Shown here: in pieces, positions 1 through 10,368 of the stretch | How the letters are laid out: each line of letters starts with the position of its first letter | Numbering within the stretch: position 1 is the first letter of the stretch | Source of the DNA: Flammeovirga sp. EKP202 | GTDB lineage: Bacteria; Bacteroidota; Bacteroidia; Cytophagales; Flammeovirgaceae | DNA: 64,000 bases | Assembly (NCBI RefSeq): GCF_014534745.1 | Contig: NZ_JACVVP010000025.1 | Span: 1 to 64,000 of the forward strand | Direction: 5' to 3' | Notes under the pieces: generated by a model | What the model was told of the DNA's origin: nothing | Seen by the model: only the letters and a program-made list of their open reading frames with translations | Database searches by the model: none | Program-made: the position numbers and the translations under genes

Positions 1-56
1 CACTTAATTGAATATGATCTCTTTTCATCTCTTTAAATTTAAGATCTTCAATTTAC

Positions 57-83
57 TAAAATTTAGTTTACAGTGTAGTAAAG
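57..83. repeat. Lone terminal-repeat motif of the MITE-like family
   Basis: The core ATTTAGTTTACAGTGTAGT is nearly the same as the terminal inverted repeat of the dispersed element described at 11.3 kb. The body of that element is not recognisable next to it, so this is either a solo end or a heavily eroded copy. It lies just beyond the metH terminator. Confidence 0.5.
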
Positions 84-90
84 TATGAAA

Positions 91-143
91 TATAAAAAAC
101 TCGTACCATAAGCCTTTTCGATTTGGACTTACAGTACGAGTTT
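91..143 (-). terminator. Rho-independent terminator of metH
   Basis: A perfect 10-bp stem (AAACTCGTAC with GTACGAGTTT) is followed on the minus strand by a run of T. It starts about 25 bases after the metH stop codon. Confidence 0.85.
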
Positions 144-166
144 AGAATATAATCAGTTGAGGTGAA

Positions 167-3100
167 TTAGTAACTCAAAACACTTCCTAACCAACGCTCC
201 ATGATATGCTCTTCTTTCTCTACACGTTTCGCATAGTCTTGCAATTGGTCTTTATTGATTTTTCCTAAACCGAAGTAACGAGAATTTTCGTTACCGAAAT
301 ACCAACCACTTACGGATGCTGCAGGTGTCATTGCATAACTTGATGTTAGAGAAACGCCAATGTTTTTCTCTACGTCTAGCATCGCAAATAACTTGTCTTT
401 TTCAGTATGATCAGGACATGCTGGGTAACCTGGTGCTGGACGAATACCTTGATATTTTTCATCAATTAATTCCTCGTTGTTATGGATCTCATCTTTCGCA
501 TAACCCCAGATTTCCTTTCTTACCTTTTCGTGCATCAATTCAGTAAATGCTTCTGCTAAACGATCGGCTAAAGCTTTTACCATGATACTGTTGTAATCAT
601 CATGATCCGCTTCGTATTTCTCTACTAAAGCATCGATTCCGATACCAGCTGTAACAGCAAAACCACCAACATAGTCTCTTCTACCCGATTCTACAGGAGC
701 AACGAAATCACTCAAACAGAAGTTTGGCTTCCCTGCTGCTTTCTTGTTTTGTTGTCTTAAGTGACAAAGTGTTCCTACTTGCTTTTCTCTATCTTCTCTA
801 TAGAAAGTAGAATGATGATGCTCTGCATCTGGCAATTCTACATCTTCTTCTTTGAAGTCATATAAAGCAATATCGTCATCGATAATGCTGTTTGCTGGGA
901 AGAAACCAACTACTGCATTCGCTTGAAGTAATTTATTGTCAACGATCTCTTTTAATAACGCTTTTGCATCATTGAAAAGGTCTGTTGCTTGTTTACCTAC
1001 TACCTCGTCTTTTAGGATTGCAGGGAATCTACCTGCAAGTTCCCAAGTTTGGAAGAATGGTGTCCAATCGATGTAGTGTGAGATTTCCTCTAAGCTGTAG
1101 TCCTCAAATGTTTTTACACCTAAGAATGATGGCTTAGTGATTGGTGTTGTTTCCCAATCAATCTCAACCTTATTCTTACGCGCTTCTTCGATTGGTAATA
1201 ACTTCTTCGCTCCTTGACGTTTCGCGTGAGAAACTCTCAATGCTGCATATTCGTCCTTGAACTCTTGAATCACCTCTTGACGGTACTCTTTATTATCTGA
1301 AGTATAAGCTGATGCAATTGGCACTGACTTAGAAGCATCCAATACGTGCACTACTGAACCTGAATATTTCGGGTCAATTTTCACGGCTGTATGGATTCTT
1401 GAAGTCGTTGCACCACCAATCAATACTGGAATGTCTAATCCTTGACGTTCTAACTCATCAGCTACATAAACCATCTCGTCCAATGAAGGTGTAATTAATC
1501 CCGAAAGACCGATTACATCAACTTTCTCTTCCACAGCAGTTCTGATGATCTTGTCCAATGGCACCATTACACCAAGGTCAATGATCTCAAAGTTGTTACA
1601 TGCGAGTACTACACTTACAATGTTTTTACCGATATCATGCACGTCCCCTTTTACAGTGGCCATTAAGATTTTACCGGCTGAAGATGAAGCTTCCAAATCA
1701 GGATTCTTGGCTTTTTCTTCTTCAATATATGGAATAAGAATCGCTACTGCCTTTTTCATTACACGAGCAGATTTCACTACTTGAGGAAGGAACATTTTAC
1801 CTTCACCAAATAAATCACCTACCACGTTCATACCATCCATCAAAGGACCTTCAATCACTTCAATTGGACGATCAAATTTCTGGCGAGCTTCTTCTACATC
1901 TACGTCAACAAATTCCACTAAACCTTTCACCAAGGCATGTGAAAGTCTTTCTTCTACAGAATTCTCTCTCCAAGAAAGGTCTACTTCTTTCTTCTTCCCT
2001 TTCGATTTTACCGTTTCAGCAAAATCAACCAAACGCTCTGTAGCATCCTCTCTTCTATTTAAGATAACATCTTCAACGTGCTCCAATAAATCTTTTGGAA
2101 TCTCCTCATACACTTCAAGCATACCAGGGTTTACAATACCCATGTCCATCCCTGCTTTACCAGCATGATATAAGAATACAGAGTGCATTGCTTCTCTTAC
2201 CGCATTGTTACCTCTAAATGAGAATGAGATATTAGAAACACCACCACTTACTAAAGCGTGTGGTAAGTTTTCTTTGATCCATTTTGTACCCTTGAAGAAA
2301 TCAACTGCATAGTTGTTATGCTCTTCAATACCCGTGGCTACAGCTAAAATATTCGGATCAAAAATGATGTCTTGTGGAGGGAAACCTACTTTATTGACAA
2401 GGATATCGTATGAACGACCACAGATCTCTTTTCTTCTTTCGAAGTTATCCGCTTGACCGTTTTCATCAAATGCCATTACTACGGCTGCTGCACCATAGTT
2501 TTTAATAATAGTCGCCTTATGGATAAAATCCTCTTCTCCTTCTTTTAAAGAAATAGAGTTTACAATACCCTTACCTTGTAAAGTCTTCAAACCTGCTTCG
2601 ATTACTTCCCATTTTGAAGAATCGACCATGATTGGAAGTTTGGCAATATCTGGCTCAGAAGCGATCAAATTCAAGAAACGTGTCATACATTCCTTAGAAT
2701 CCAACATGCCTTCGTCCATGTTTACGTCAATCACTTGAGCACCGCCTTCTACCTGATGTCTTACCACTTCAATCGCTTCTTCAAACTCACCGTTTTCAAT
2801 TAAACGACGGAATTTTGCCGAACCTGTTACGTTGGCTCTTTCCCCAACGTTCACAAAAATACTATCAGGCTTGATCGTTACCGGTTCTAAACCACTCAAA
2901 CGTTGAAATGGCTCCTGAATTGGCGTTTCTCTAACTTTCGCATTACTAAATGTATCAGCAATTCCTCCAATATGTTCTGGAGTAGTACCACAACATCCAC
3001 CAACGATATTGACTAAACCATCAAAAGAACTCAAAATTGAGCTCATCTCTTCTGAAGTCTGGTCATATTCACCAAATTCGTTTGGAAGGCCTGCGTTTGG

Positions 3101-3973
3101 ATAAGCAGAAATATTGATATCTGCTACACGTGATAATTCTTGGATATAAGGACGAAGTAAATCAGCACCCAATGCACAGTTCAAACCAACACTAAATAAG
3201 TCGGCATGTCTGATAGAGTTCCAGAATGCTTCAACGACCTGTCCTGAAAGTGTTCTACCTGATGCATCGGTAATCGTACCTGATACCATCAATGGTAAAC
3301 GCTCTCCTTTATAATAGTTCGGGAATTCATCTTCTCTTCCGGCTGGAACTGCTGAGACTACTTTTCCTTCTTCTACGTCAGTAAAATACTTTTCTGCTGC
3401 GAAAAGTGCTGCTTTACAGTTTAAGGTATCAAATACAGTTTCAATCAAAATTGTATCTGCCCCACCTTCTGCCAAACCTTGCACTTGTAAATAATAAGCT
3501 TCTACTAGATCATCAAAAGTAACCGCTCTATAGCCAGGATCGTTAACATCTGGAGAAATAGAAGCTGTTCTGTTGGTAGGTCCAATAGCCCCCGCTACAA
3601 AACGAGGTTTATGTGGTTCTTTTTCCGTAAATTCTATTGCAGCTTCCTTTGCTAACTTTGCAGAGGCATAGTTTAGCTCATATACTTCACTTTCCATTTC
3701 GTAGTCCGCCATCGCAATGACAGTACCACTAAATGTATTGGTCTCTACGATATCAGCCCCTGCCTCAAAATACTGCTTATGTATATCTCTAATGATATTC
3801 GGTTGTGTGATTGACAACATATCATTATTACCTTTTACATCGCAAGGGTGATCTTTATATCTTTCTCCTCTGTAATCTTCTTCTCCAAGTTTGTGTCTTT
3901 GGATCATAGTACCCATTGCACCATCCAAAATCAGCACACGCTCTTTTGCTAACTCTCTGAGCTTTTTTGACAT
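167..3973 (-). CDS. metH: Cobalamin-dependent methionine synthase
   Basis: Transfers a methyl group from 5-methyltetrahydrofolate to homocysteine through methylcobalamin, in the cytoplasm. At 1268 residues it has the full family length and all four modules in order. The homocysteine domain begins at [13 protein letters not shown] and carries the zinc cysteines in [11 protein letters not shown]. The pterin domain begins near [15 protein letters not shown]. The B12 domain has the [10 protein letters not shown] motif whose His ligates cobalt. The C-terminal AdoMet reactivation domain ends in [16 protein letters not shown] and [16 protein letters not shown]. The gene is monocistronic, with its own promoter, SAM riboswitch and terminator. 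Because the enzyme needs B12, the cell must make or import cobalamin, which fits the cobalamin riboswitch near 15.9 kb. Confidence 0.97.
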   Translation of the reverse strand: MSKKLRELAKERVLILDGAMGTMIQRHKLGEEDYRGERYKDHPCDVKGNNDMLSITQPNIIRDIHKQYFEAGADIVETNTFSGTVIAMADYEMESEVYELNYASAKLAKEAAIEFTEKEPHKPRFVAGAIGPTNRTASISPDVNDPGYRAVTFDDLVEAYYLQVQGLAEGGADTILIETVFDTLNCKAALFAAEKYFTDVEEGKVVSAVPAGREDEFPNYYKGERLPLMVSGTITDASGRTLSGQVVEAFWNSIRHADLFSVGLNCALGADLLRPYIQELSRVADINISAYPNAGLPNEFGEYDQTSEEMSSILSSFDGLVNIVGGCCGTTPEHIGGIADTFSNAKVRETPIQEPFQRLSGLEPVTIKPDSIFVNVGERANVTGSAKFRRLIENGEFEEAIEVVRHQVEGGAQVIDVNMDEGMLDSKECMTRFLNLIASEPDIAKLPIMVDSSKWEVIEAGLKTLQGKGIVNSISLKEGEEDFIHKATIIKNYGAAAVVMAFDENGQADNFERRKEICGRSYDILVNKVGFPPQDIIFDPNILAVATGIEEHNNYAVDFFKGTKWIKENLPHALVSGGVSNISFSFRGNNAVREAMHSVFLYHAGKAGMDMGIVNPGMLEVYEEIPKDLLEHVEDVILNRREDATERLVDFAETVKSKGKKKEVDLSWRENSVEERLSHALVKGLVEFVDVDVEEARQKFDRPIEVIEGPLMDGMNVVGDLFGEGKMFLPQVVKSARVMKKAVAILIPYIEEEKAKNPDLEASSSAGKILMATVKGDVHDIGKNIVSVVLACNNFEIIDLGVMVPLDKIIRTAVEEKVDVIGLSGLITPSLDEMVYVADELERQGLDIPVLIGGATTSRIHTAVKIDPKYSGSVVHVLDASKSVPIASAYTSDNKEYRQEVIQEFKDEYAALRVSHAKRQGAKKLLPIEEARKNKVEIDWETTPITKPSFLGVKTFEDYSLEEISHYIDWTPFFQTWELAGRFPAILKDEVVGKQATDLFNDAKALLKEIVDNKLLQANAVVGFFPANSIIDDDIALYDFKEEDVELPDAEHHHSTFYREDREKQVGTLCHLRQQNKKAAGKPNFCLSDFVAPVESGRRDYVGGFAVTAGIGIDALVEKYEADHDDYNSIMVKALADRLAEAFTELMHEKVRKEIWGYAKDEIHNNEELIDEKYQGIRPAPGYPACPDHTEKDKLFAMLDVEKNIGVSLTSSYAMTPAASVSGWYFGNENSRYFGLGKINKDQLQDYAKRVEKEEHIMERWLGSVLSY

Positions 3974-4098
3974 AAGTATTTTCTAAAAGTTACGTTTCAC
4001 TTACCTCTGTTAAGTGGATACAGTAATATCATATCCCTTAAGAGGACAAAAACGTGCTTAATAAATTTTCGAGATAATCATTCATGAACGAATGCATT

Positions 4099-4210
4099 TA
4101 GCTCATCTTTCTCGGACACTTCCGAAGCGGGACTTGGCACCTTTCGTTGGGAACAACGGTTGCCATGGCATCTACGAGCCCGTTCTCTCTGCCATTCTTG
4201 ATAAGCACTC
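4099..4210 (-). promoter_or_regulatory. SAM-I (S-box) riboswitch upstream of metH
   Basis: Read on the minus strand, the segment holds the SAM-I core in order: a CTTATCAAGA opening P1 strand, GATGCCATGGCAACC, then AAGGTGCCAAGTCCCG and GAAAGATGAG closing P1. It lies in the metH leader about 125 bases before the start codon. In this family, S-adenosylmethionine binding lowers expression of methionine synthesis genes. The expression platform would lie between here and metH. I did not resolve whether it acts on transcription or translation. Confidence 0.93.
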
Positions 4211-4212
4211 GG

Positions 4213-4243
4213 CAAAGATAGACACATTTTTAGAAATTTGAAC
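4213..4243 (-). promoter_or_regulatory. Bacteroidota-type promoter for the metH leader
   Basis: On the minus strand there is a perfect -7 element TATCTTTG, with TTC (consensus TTG) 19 bases upstream. The predicted start falls a few bases before the riboswitch, as expected for its leader RNA. Confidence 0.6.
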
Positions 4244-4747
4244 AGAAATAAGGAAGAAAATAAGGCTTATCAATAAAAAAATATGACTTTTTTTATCTTT
4301 TTTTAAATTTTGAATAAAAAGGAATTGTACAAAATTTTAAACGTAATTAATACATTTTTACAGCCTACCGAAACAGATTGCGCAACAGGTTTCTATCGTA
4401 TATTAAAATTCGTTACACAAATAACACAACCGGTTGAAAAGTTAGATCACAACCCTTATCTCATCTCGATGGTATCACACTTTGAATTATTCAATTTTTA
4501 GATCAAAATCATACAATTTTAGCCAATATTAAAATTTGCAAAATCAGGCAATTACTCCTAGAATTGTAAACAGACAAGCTAAAGCTCCTATCTCGAGATC
4601 AAACTAAATTTAAATTTAAAGCAGCTCAACTAGTCTATTACTTTGAAATGAAAATGAAATGAAGACAATGAAATGAAATGACCAAAGGCACATGACGTCC
4701 GTACATGTGTGCCAACTATTCATTGCTTATTAAAACCACTTTAACAA
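4244..4747. other. Intergenic region between divergent metH and susC, no gene seen
   Basis: About 500 AT-rich bases. A short frame at 4310-4501 has no RBS and no recognisable product. Near 4645-4680 there is a purine-rich stretch of GAAATG/AAAATG units. A possible -7 element (TTACTTTG, 7 of 8) overlaps its left edge at 4639-4646 and could drive the susC gene. Confidence 0.5.
4687..4713 (+). promoter_or_regulatory. Hairpin in the susC 5' leader
   Basis: GGCACATG pairs with CATGTGTGCC (two extra bases on the right arm) around a short loop. It ends about 35 bases before the susC start, so it would sit in the leader and could influence translation. There is no U-tract, so it is not a terminator. 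Confidence 0.4.
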
Positions 4748-7675
4748 ATGAAAAAAAGAATACTACTGTTCAGTATTGTATCTGTATTTCTATTACTTAC
4801 TACTTTTGGAGCTTATGCTCAGGATAGAATGATATCAGGTATTGTAAACGATGAAATGAAAAGTCCACTACCAGGTGTAAATGTAATTATTAAAGGAACT
4901 ACACTTGGAACAACTACAGATTTTGAAGGAAAATTCTCACTTAATGTCCCTGAAGGAAATGAAACACTATTAGTCACCTATATTGGTTATTTTGATCAAG
5001 AGGTAACGATTGGAAACAAAACAAAATTCACCATCCAACTAAAAGTAGACGCCGAACAATTGGAGGAAGTAGTCGTTGTAGGCTATGGACAAATGGAGAA
5101 AAAAGATGTTACAGGAGCCATGGCTTCCATTAAATCGGAAGACTTCAACCAAGGTGTGATGGCCTCTCCTGACCAATTGATTCAAGGAAAGATTGCCGGT
5201 GTACAAATGACTCCTTCATCAGGAGAACCCGGTGCTGGGGTAAACATCAGAGTGAGAGGTGGTACATCTCTTACGGCTTCTAATGAGCCACTTTATGTGA
5301 TTGATGGATTCCCTATTGATAATACAGCTTCAGATCCAGGTACAGGTGGAGTGTATTCCGAATCTGCAGCTAAGAACCCGTTAGCTTCAATCAACCCAAG
5401 TGATATTGCCTCTTTTGATGTATTAAAAGATGCCTCCGCCACTGCAATTTATGGTGCTAGAGGTGCCAATGGTGTCATCATCATCACTACAAAAAAGGGA
5501 AGAGAAGGTAAGGCAAAAGTAGATTATGACGCCTACTTTGGTGTTTCTCAACTGGCTAAAAAAGTAGAAGTATTGTCTGCTGATGAATATAGAGCGGCTA
5601 CCGCTGCTGAAGGTACTTCTCCTCTAGACCTTGGTGCGAATACCGATTGGCAAGAAGTAATGACGAGAAATGCTATTACTCAAAATCACAACATTGGTAT
5701 TTCAGGAGGTACAGCTGAAACGCAATACCGTGTTTCCATTAACTACCTTAACCAAGAAGGTATTATGGTCAATTCGGGAATGGAAAGAATAGGCGGTCGA
5801 ATGAACATTACACAAAAGCTTAGCAATAAAGTGAAGCTTGGAGCCAATATGATGGGTTCATTTACCTACAACAACAACCTCCCCTATGGTGTTGGAGGAG
5901 CATTGGATGGTGGTGTCATCAATAATATGTTGCGTATGTCTCCGCTATTACCTTCAGATTATTCTTCTGCAAATCAGCTAGAGAAAAACCCTTATATCAT
6001 GGCCAACTCAGTTCGTGATTTCACTAAAACACAAAGAGTTTTAGGTAACGTATTTGTCGAAGCTGAATTTATAGAAGGCCTTACAGGTCGATTAAACCTA
6101 GGAGGTGATATTACTTCTGCTAAAAGAGATGCTTACCTTCCAAGTAGTATTGAGTGGGTTTCTAAAGGTAATGGTTCTGCTGATGTTAGAAATAACTATT
6201 TACATAATATTCTACTAGAAGGTACAATCAACTATACTAAAACATTCGGAGACCTAAAACTTAATGCATTAGCTGGCTATACTTACCAAGAATTTGGACA
6301 AGAATACAACTACACCAATGCTACAGGTTTTGATGTAGATGAAACAGCTGAGCACAATTTAAATGCGACAAGTGGTGAGGTTATCCTTAATTCCAACAAG
6401 GAATCGAGCAAATTAATTTCATGGATTGGTAGAGCCAATGTCAGCTATAAAGACAAGTATGTAATGACGGCTACTGTTCGTGCAGACGGTTCTTCTCGCT
6501 TTGGTGCTAATAATAAGTGGGGTGTATTCCCTTCATTCTCGGCAGCATGGAGAGTGTCTCAAGAAGATTTCTTAAGTTCAAATGATATCATCACTAACTT
6601 AAAAGTAAGAGCAGGTTGGGGTGTTACAGGTTCTCAAGAAATTGGCAACTACCGTTCATTACCAACTTTATCTGGTGATAAAGAGTTTAGTGCTATCGGC
6701 ATCGGTTCTGGTGTGGCGTATAATAACTATGCAAATCCTGACCTGAGATGGGAGGAAACAACTCAACTTAACTTCGGTATTGATTTTGAATTCTTCAGAG
6801 GCATTGTTTACGGTACGTTAGATTTCTATCAAAAAAATACTACTGACCTACTTCTTGAATTAGAAGCAGCTCAACCTGCTCCAGTAGATTTATACCTTCA
6901 AAATGTTGGTGAAGTGACTAACCAAGGTGTTGAAATTTCATTAAATACACTAAACATGAGCAAAAATGATTTTACATGGGAAACAGGAATCGTTGCGGCT
7001 TACAATGAAAATGAAGTCAAAAACATCGGTGATTACCAACAAATTCTTACGGGTTCAGTAGGTGGTCGTGGACAAACAGGACAATTCTCACAAGTCATTA
7101 AGCCAGGCTTGCCTTATGGTACTTTTTATGGTCCTCGCTACCTAGGTTTAGATGAAAATGGTAAAGCAATTCAATCCGATGAAAGAGAAGTATTAGGTCA
7201 GGCTATTCCAAAATGGACCTTCGGTATCAATAATACTTTCAGATTTAAGCAATGGGATTTCAACTTTTTCCTTAATGCTGCTACTGGACACCAAGTATTT
7301 AACAACACTGCTCAAGAATTTTCTAACGCAAATGATTTATATGCTGAAAACAGTACTTATAATGTTATGAAAGTAGCGGTAGAAGACGGTGTTCGTTCTA
7401 CAGAATACAATTCTAGATTTATAGAAGACGCCTCATTTATTCGTCTTTCAAATATGACTTTAGGCTATACGTTTAAAATGGAAAACGTAAAATTCATCCG
7501 CAGTCTAAGGGTATATGCTTCAGGTCAAAACCTATTCGTGATTACTAATTACTCCGGTTATGATCCAGAAGTCAATGCTCCATCAGGTGGTGGTCAAGTA
7601 CCTCCTGTAGGTATCGACTACAACAACTACCCTGCCGCTAGAACATATATTGGTGGTATATCTGTAGGATTTTAA
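4748..7675 (+). CDS. SusC/RagA-family TonB-linked outer membrane transporter
   Basis: A TonB-dependent importer barrel of 975 residues that works with a SusD-like lipoprotein to take up a glycan or peptide. It shows a signal peptide ending in TFGAYAQ, a carboxypeptidase-D-like regulatory domain (IIKGTTLGTTTDFEGKFSL), the SusC signature before the plug (EEVVVVGYGQMEKKDVTGA), a plug domain (LYVIDGFPID, SIEVLKDASATAIYGARG-type motif) and a barrel ending in an aromatic residue (GGISVGF). The SusD partner follows 35 bases later. No glycoside hydrolase, sigma/anti-sigma pair or hybrid sensor lies nearby, so the substrate cannot be inferred. It is only distantly related to the two SusC proteins at 39 to 47 kb. 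Confidence 0.95.
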   Translation: MKKRILLFSIVSVFLLLTTFGAYAQDRMISGIVNDEMKSPLPGVNVIIKGTTLGTTTDFEGKFSLNVPEGNETLLVTYIGYFDQEVTIGNKTKFTIQLKVDAEQLEEVVVVGYGQMEKKDVTGAMASIKSEDFNQGVMASPDQLIQGKIAGVQMTPSSGEPGAGVNIRVRGGTSLTASNEPLYVIDGFPIDNTASDPGTGGVYSESAAKNPLASINPSDIASFDVLKDASATAIYGARGANGVIIITTKKGREGKAKVDYDAYFGVSQLAKKVEVLSADEYRAATAAEGTSPLDLGANTDWQEVMTRNAITQNHNIGISGGTAETQYRVSINYLNQEGIMVNSGMERIGGRMNITQKLSNKVKLGANMMGSFTYNNNLPYGVGGALDGGVINNMLRMSPLLPSDYSSANQLEKNPYIMANSVRDFTKTQRVLGNVFVEAEFIEGLTGRLNLGGDITSAKRDAYLPSSIEWVSKGNGSADVRNNYLHNILLEGTINYTKTFGDLKLNALAGYTYQEFGQEYNYTNATGFDVDETAEHNLNATSGEVILNSNKESSKLISWIGRANVSYKDKYVMTATVRADGSSRFGANNKWGVFPSFSAAWRVSQEDFLSSNDIITNLKVRAGWGVTGSQEIGNYRSLPTLSGDKEFSAIGIGSGVAYNNYANPDLRWEETTQLNFGIDFEFFRGIVYGTLDFYQKNTTDLLLELEAAQPAPVDLYLQNVGEVTNQGVEISLNTLNMSKNDFTWETGIVAAYNENEVKNIGDYQQILTGSVGGRGQTGQFSQVIKPGLPYGTFYGPRYLGLDENGKAIQSDEREVLGQAIPKWTFGINNTFRFKQWDFNFFLNAATGHQVFNNTAQEFSNANDLYAENSTYNVMKVAVEDGVRSTEYNSRFIEDASFIRLSNMTLGYTFKMENVKFIRSLRVYASGQNLFVITNYSGYDPEVNAPSGGGQVPPVGIDYNNYPAARTYIGGISVGF

Positions 7676-7710
7676 TCTCCCTTCTGTCAAATTTAAAGAA
7701 TTAAGAAATA

Positions 7711-9351
7711 ATGATTTTAAGAAATAAATTGATGATCGCACTTGCTGCAGGTGCTTTATTCTCTTCCACTTCATGTACTAATCTAAACGAAGAACTCTAT
7801 AGTTCTGTAACCGATGAGTATTTCCAAGACCCAGAAAACTTAGTTTCTGCTGTTGCACCAGTATATGCTTCATTACGATCGTATTATCACCACGAAAATG
7901 CTTGGGGTTTCTCTCAAGTATCTTCAGATGAAACGTTAGTTCCAACGAGAGGTGGTGACTGGTATGATGGAGGAAAGTGGCTGCAACTGAATGCCCATAC
8001 TTGGAATGAAAACCACCCACATTTAAAAGGTCTTTGGGAAGCCCCCTATCAAGGTATCGCTAGAGCAAATGTATTATTGGAGACGTTAGAAGGCTTTGAG
8101 CAAACAGAAGAAGTAGTCAATACAGCCAATGAAGTTCGGTTCCTTCGTGCTTTTTATTACTTCAACTTAATGGATATGTTTGGCAACGTGCCACTTGTTT
8201 TAGTTTCACAACACAATGGTGACACTCCTGCAAGTACTCGTCCTGAATTGACTCAATTTGTTGTAGATGAATTAGAAACTATTAAAGATGCCCTACCCGA
8301 CCAACCTGCCTACGGTAGAATTGGAAAAGGTGCTGCTTATGCTCTTTTGGTAAAAATCTACTTAAATGGTGGTGTGTATTTTCAAGATGGTTCAAAAGTG
8401 GTTGATCCGTCTTCAGAACATTTGGATAAAGCAATTAGCTACAGTAAAGTGATTGATGGTTTAGGTTATGCAGTTTACCCTGATTATCTAGAAACGTTTA
8501 AGTTGGCCAATGAAGAAAATAATACAGATTATATCTTCACGATTACTTATGCGGCAGATGACCCTTTAGGAAATCACGGCAACAGCTGGGGTGTGCATTA
8601 TGACACCCATAAGGTCAAAGGTATAGAGTGGAAAGTTCCATCAAAATGGAACGGTTTTTCAATCATGACAGACCGCTATCAAACTTTTGATGCTACCGAT
8701 ACTCGTATTAATCAATTCTATACAGAATTTGAAAAAGAGGATGGTTCCATTGTTCAACACGAGCAAGAACTTCCATTATTTGATGCCAACAAAACACAAG
8801 GAGTTCGTCTGATGAAATGGGAGCCGGATCCAGGTGCAGACGGTGTAACTTGGGGCGGTTGGTCAGGAAATGACTTCCCATTAATTCGTTATGCTGATGT
8901 ATTATTAATGCATGCAGAAGCTTTAGCACGAAAAGGTATGAATGGCGAAGCATTGGCTATGGTCAATAAATTAAGAACACAAGGAAATCGTTTCGAATCC
9001 GATTCACCAATAGCAGACGCTAGTGCTCACTTCACTCAATTACAAAATGATGGAAAAGTAAATTCGCTTCTTGACTTTATTCTAATGGAAAGAGGTTGGG
9101 AATTATGTTGGGAAGGCGTAAGGCGTCAAGACCTCATCCGTCATGGTAAGTATTTGGATGCATGGCAAAACAAACAAATGGAAAATGATCCAGACGCGTT
9201 TGAGGAAAAAGTAGATGATAATGGTAATACTTATAAATTTTGGTTACCAAGTCAAGGAAAAACAAGTGATGGAACGCACCGCTACTTGTATCCTATTCCT
9301 CCTGCACAAGTGGATGCTAATCCAAACTTAAATCAAAATGATGGTTACTAG
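7711..9351 (+). CDS. SusD/RagB-family nutrient-binding lipoprotein
   Basis: The surface lipoprotein lid of the preceding SusC transporter, 546 residues. The lipobox is at FSSTSC (Cys22), followed by the family opening CTNLNEELYSSVTDEYF. SusD features visible are the TPR-like start (EVRFLRAFYYFNLMDMFGNVPLV), the conserved IRYADVLLMHAEALAR region and the C-terminal ERGWELCWEGVRRQDLIRHGKY and YPIPPAQVDANPNLNQN. These are typical of PF07980/PF14322 members. It is co-transcribed with the SusC gene upstream. Confidence 0.95.
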   Translation: MILRNKLMIALAAGALFSSTSCTNLNEELYSSVTDEYFQDPENLVSAVAPVYASLRSYYHHENAWGFSQVSSDETLVPTRGGDWYDGGKWLQLNAHTWNENHPHLKGLWEAPYQGIARANVLLETLEGFEQTEEVVNTANEVRFLRAFYYFNLMDMFGNVPLVLVSQHNGDTPASTRPELTQFVVDELETIKDALPDQPAYGRIGKGAAYALLVKIYLNGGVYFQDGSKVVDPSSEHLDKAISYSKVIDGLGYAVYPDYLETFKLANEENNTDYIFTITYAADDPLGNHGNSWGVHYDTHKVKGIEWKVPSKWNGFSIMTDRYQTFDATDTRINQFYTEFEKEDGSIVQHEQELPLFDANKTQGVRLMKWEPDPGADGVTWGGWSGNDFPLIRYADVLLMHAEALARKGMNGEALAMVNKLRTQGNRFESDSPIADASAHFTQLQNDGKVNSLLDFILMERGWELCWEGVRRQDLIRHGKYLDAWQNKQMENDPDAFEEKVDDNGNTYKFWLPSQGKTSDGTHRYLYPIPPAQVDANPNLNQNDGY

Positions 9352-9441
9352 AATTCGGTATATCTATATAAATCAAATAACGAATACTCTTGCACATCAC
9401 TCCCTTTCAGATAAATTTAATTAAATAGTGTAGTTTAAGTA

Positions 9442-9580
9442 AGTAGGCATAAGCATTTTTTGTTTATGTCTACTGCATTTTCAACAAAAACGAATTGAAC
9501 GTAATTCATACAAAAAGGCCCATTGTCATATCGAAAACAGTTTCAGACCACTTTGGACATTTCAGGGTGGTCTCTTTTAT
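9442..9580 (+). terminator. Terminator region downstream of the first SusC/SusD pair
   Basis: There are two hairpins. The first pairs AGTAGGCATAA with TTATGTCTACT (9442-9474). The second pairs GACCAC with GTGGTC (9546-9572) and is followed by TCTTTTATTTTATTT, so it is the better terminator. The surrounding bases between 9352 and 9816 show no gene. Confidence 0.6.
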
Positions 9581-9816
9581 TTTATTTGAACATTAGAGGT
9601 TGAATAGCAATATTTTTGTCCTTTGGATCATCAGAAATTTCTTGATTTTTTAAACCTCAAACACCTAAAACTTAGATTTCAATGTAATAAGAGAAGTATT
9701 TTATTTTCAGTGTATTCAAAAAATGATAACTTTAAACGCTGGTAATTAGGTAATAACTACTTACTCAAAACTTAAATGATGTACTATTGTACTTGCTTAG
9801 CTTTAAATATTAAATT

Positions 9817-10335
9817 ATGAGAATGCTCTTAAATATTCTTCTTCTTTCAATACTATTGTCTCTTTTTGCATCTTGTGGTTCCACCGATATTGAACCTAAA
9901 CGTCAATACACCACCATTGAAGGTGATGGAACATCGAATGGAAGCACCAAATACTATATTTTTAAAACCTCTAAAGGAAATAAAATAATCATAGAACAAT
10001 TCATTGTTAAACATAACGGTGAAATCTATGGGTACACTTGGACCAATAATTCCGAAGACAATCTCTTTTTCTTTTCTGCCTCTTCTTTTGAAGGCAGTTG
10101 GGCTAACGGTGCTAATGGCCATATTGATTTTGTCATTAATTCTTCGGATCAATTCAGCTTATCAACAAATACTCACAATCAAAACGATTGTTACAATTAT
10201 CGTAGAAATTTGAAGCATGGAAATACGAAAGATAGTTTTTACGTCAACAACTACACGGAAAAAAGTGCATTTACAGAGATCAATTATGGTCCTTTTTGTA
10301 TTAGTAATATGAGTGATTTTTATTTACATCGTTAG
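9817..10335 (+). CDS. Hypothetical small lipoprotein
   Basis: 172 residues with a clear lipoprotein signal: a hydrophobic core (LLNILLLSILLSL) and lipobox FASC with Cys20. The mature part is rich in Asn, Ser, Thr and aromatic residues (for example YIFKTSKGNKIII and YGYTWTNNSEDN), suggesting a beta-rich envelope protein. I do not recognise a family. It stands alone between the SusC/SusD pair and a convergent hydrolase gene. Confidence 0.75.
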   Translation: MRMLLNILLLSILLSLFASCGSTDIEPKRQYTTIEGDGTSNGSTKYYIFKTSKGNKIIIEQFIVKHNGEIYGYTWTNNSEDNLFFFSASSFEGSWANGANGHIDFVINSSDQFSLSTNTHNQNDCYNYRRNLKHGNTKDSFYVNNYTEKSAFTEINYGPFCISNMSDFYLHR

Positions 10336-10368
10336 TCGTTTTCTATTAAAAATGTTTCAAACATGCTC

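Noticed and set aside
4310-4501. 63-codon frame between metH and susC
   Set aside because: TTG start, no RBS, AT-rich intergenic composition and no recognisable domain.
4645-4680. Microsatellite or phase-variable tract of GAAATG units
   Set aside because: The units are irregular and few, so length variation by slippage is unlikely. It is mentioned only as composition.
4748-9351. Polysaccharide utilisation locus
   Set aside because: SusC/SusD are present but no glycoside hydrolase, lyase, sulfatase, sensor or sigma factor is adjacent, so a PUL call is not supported.
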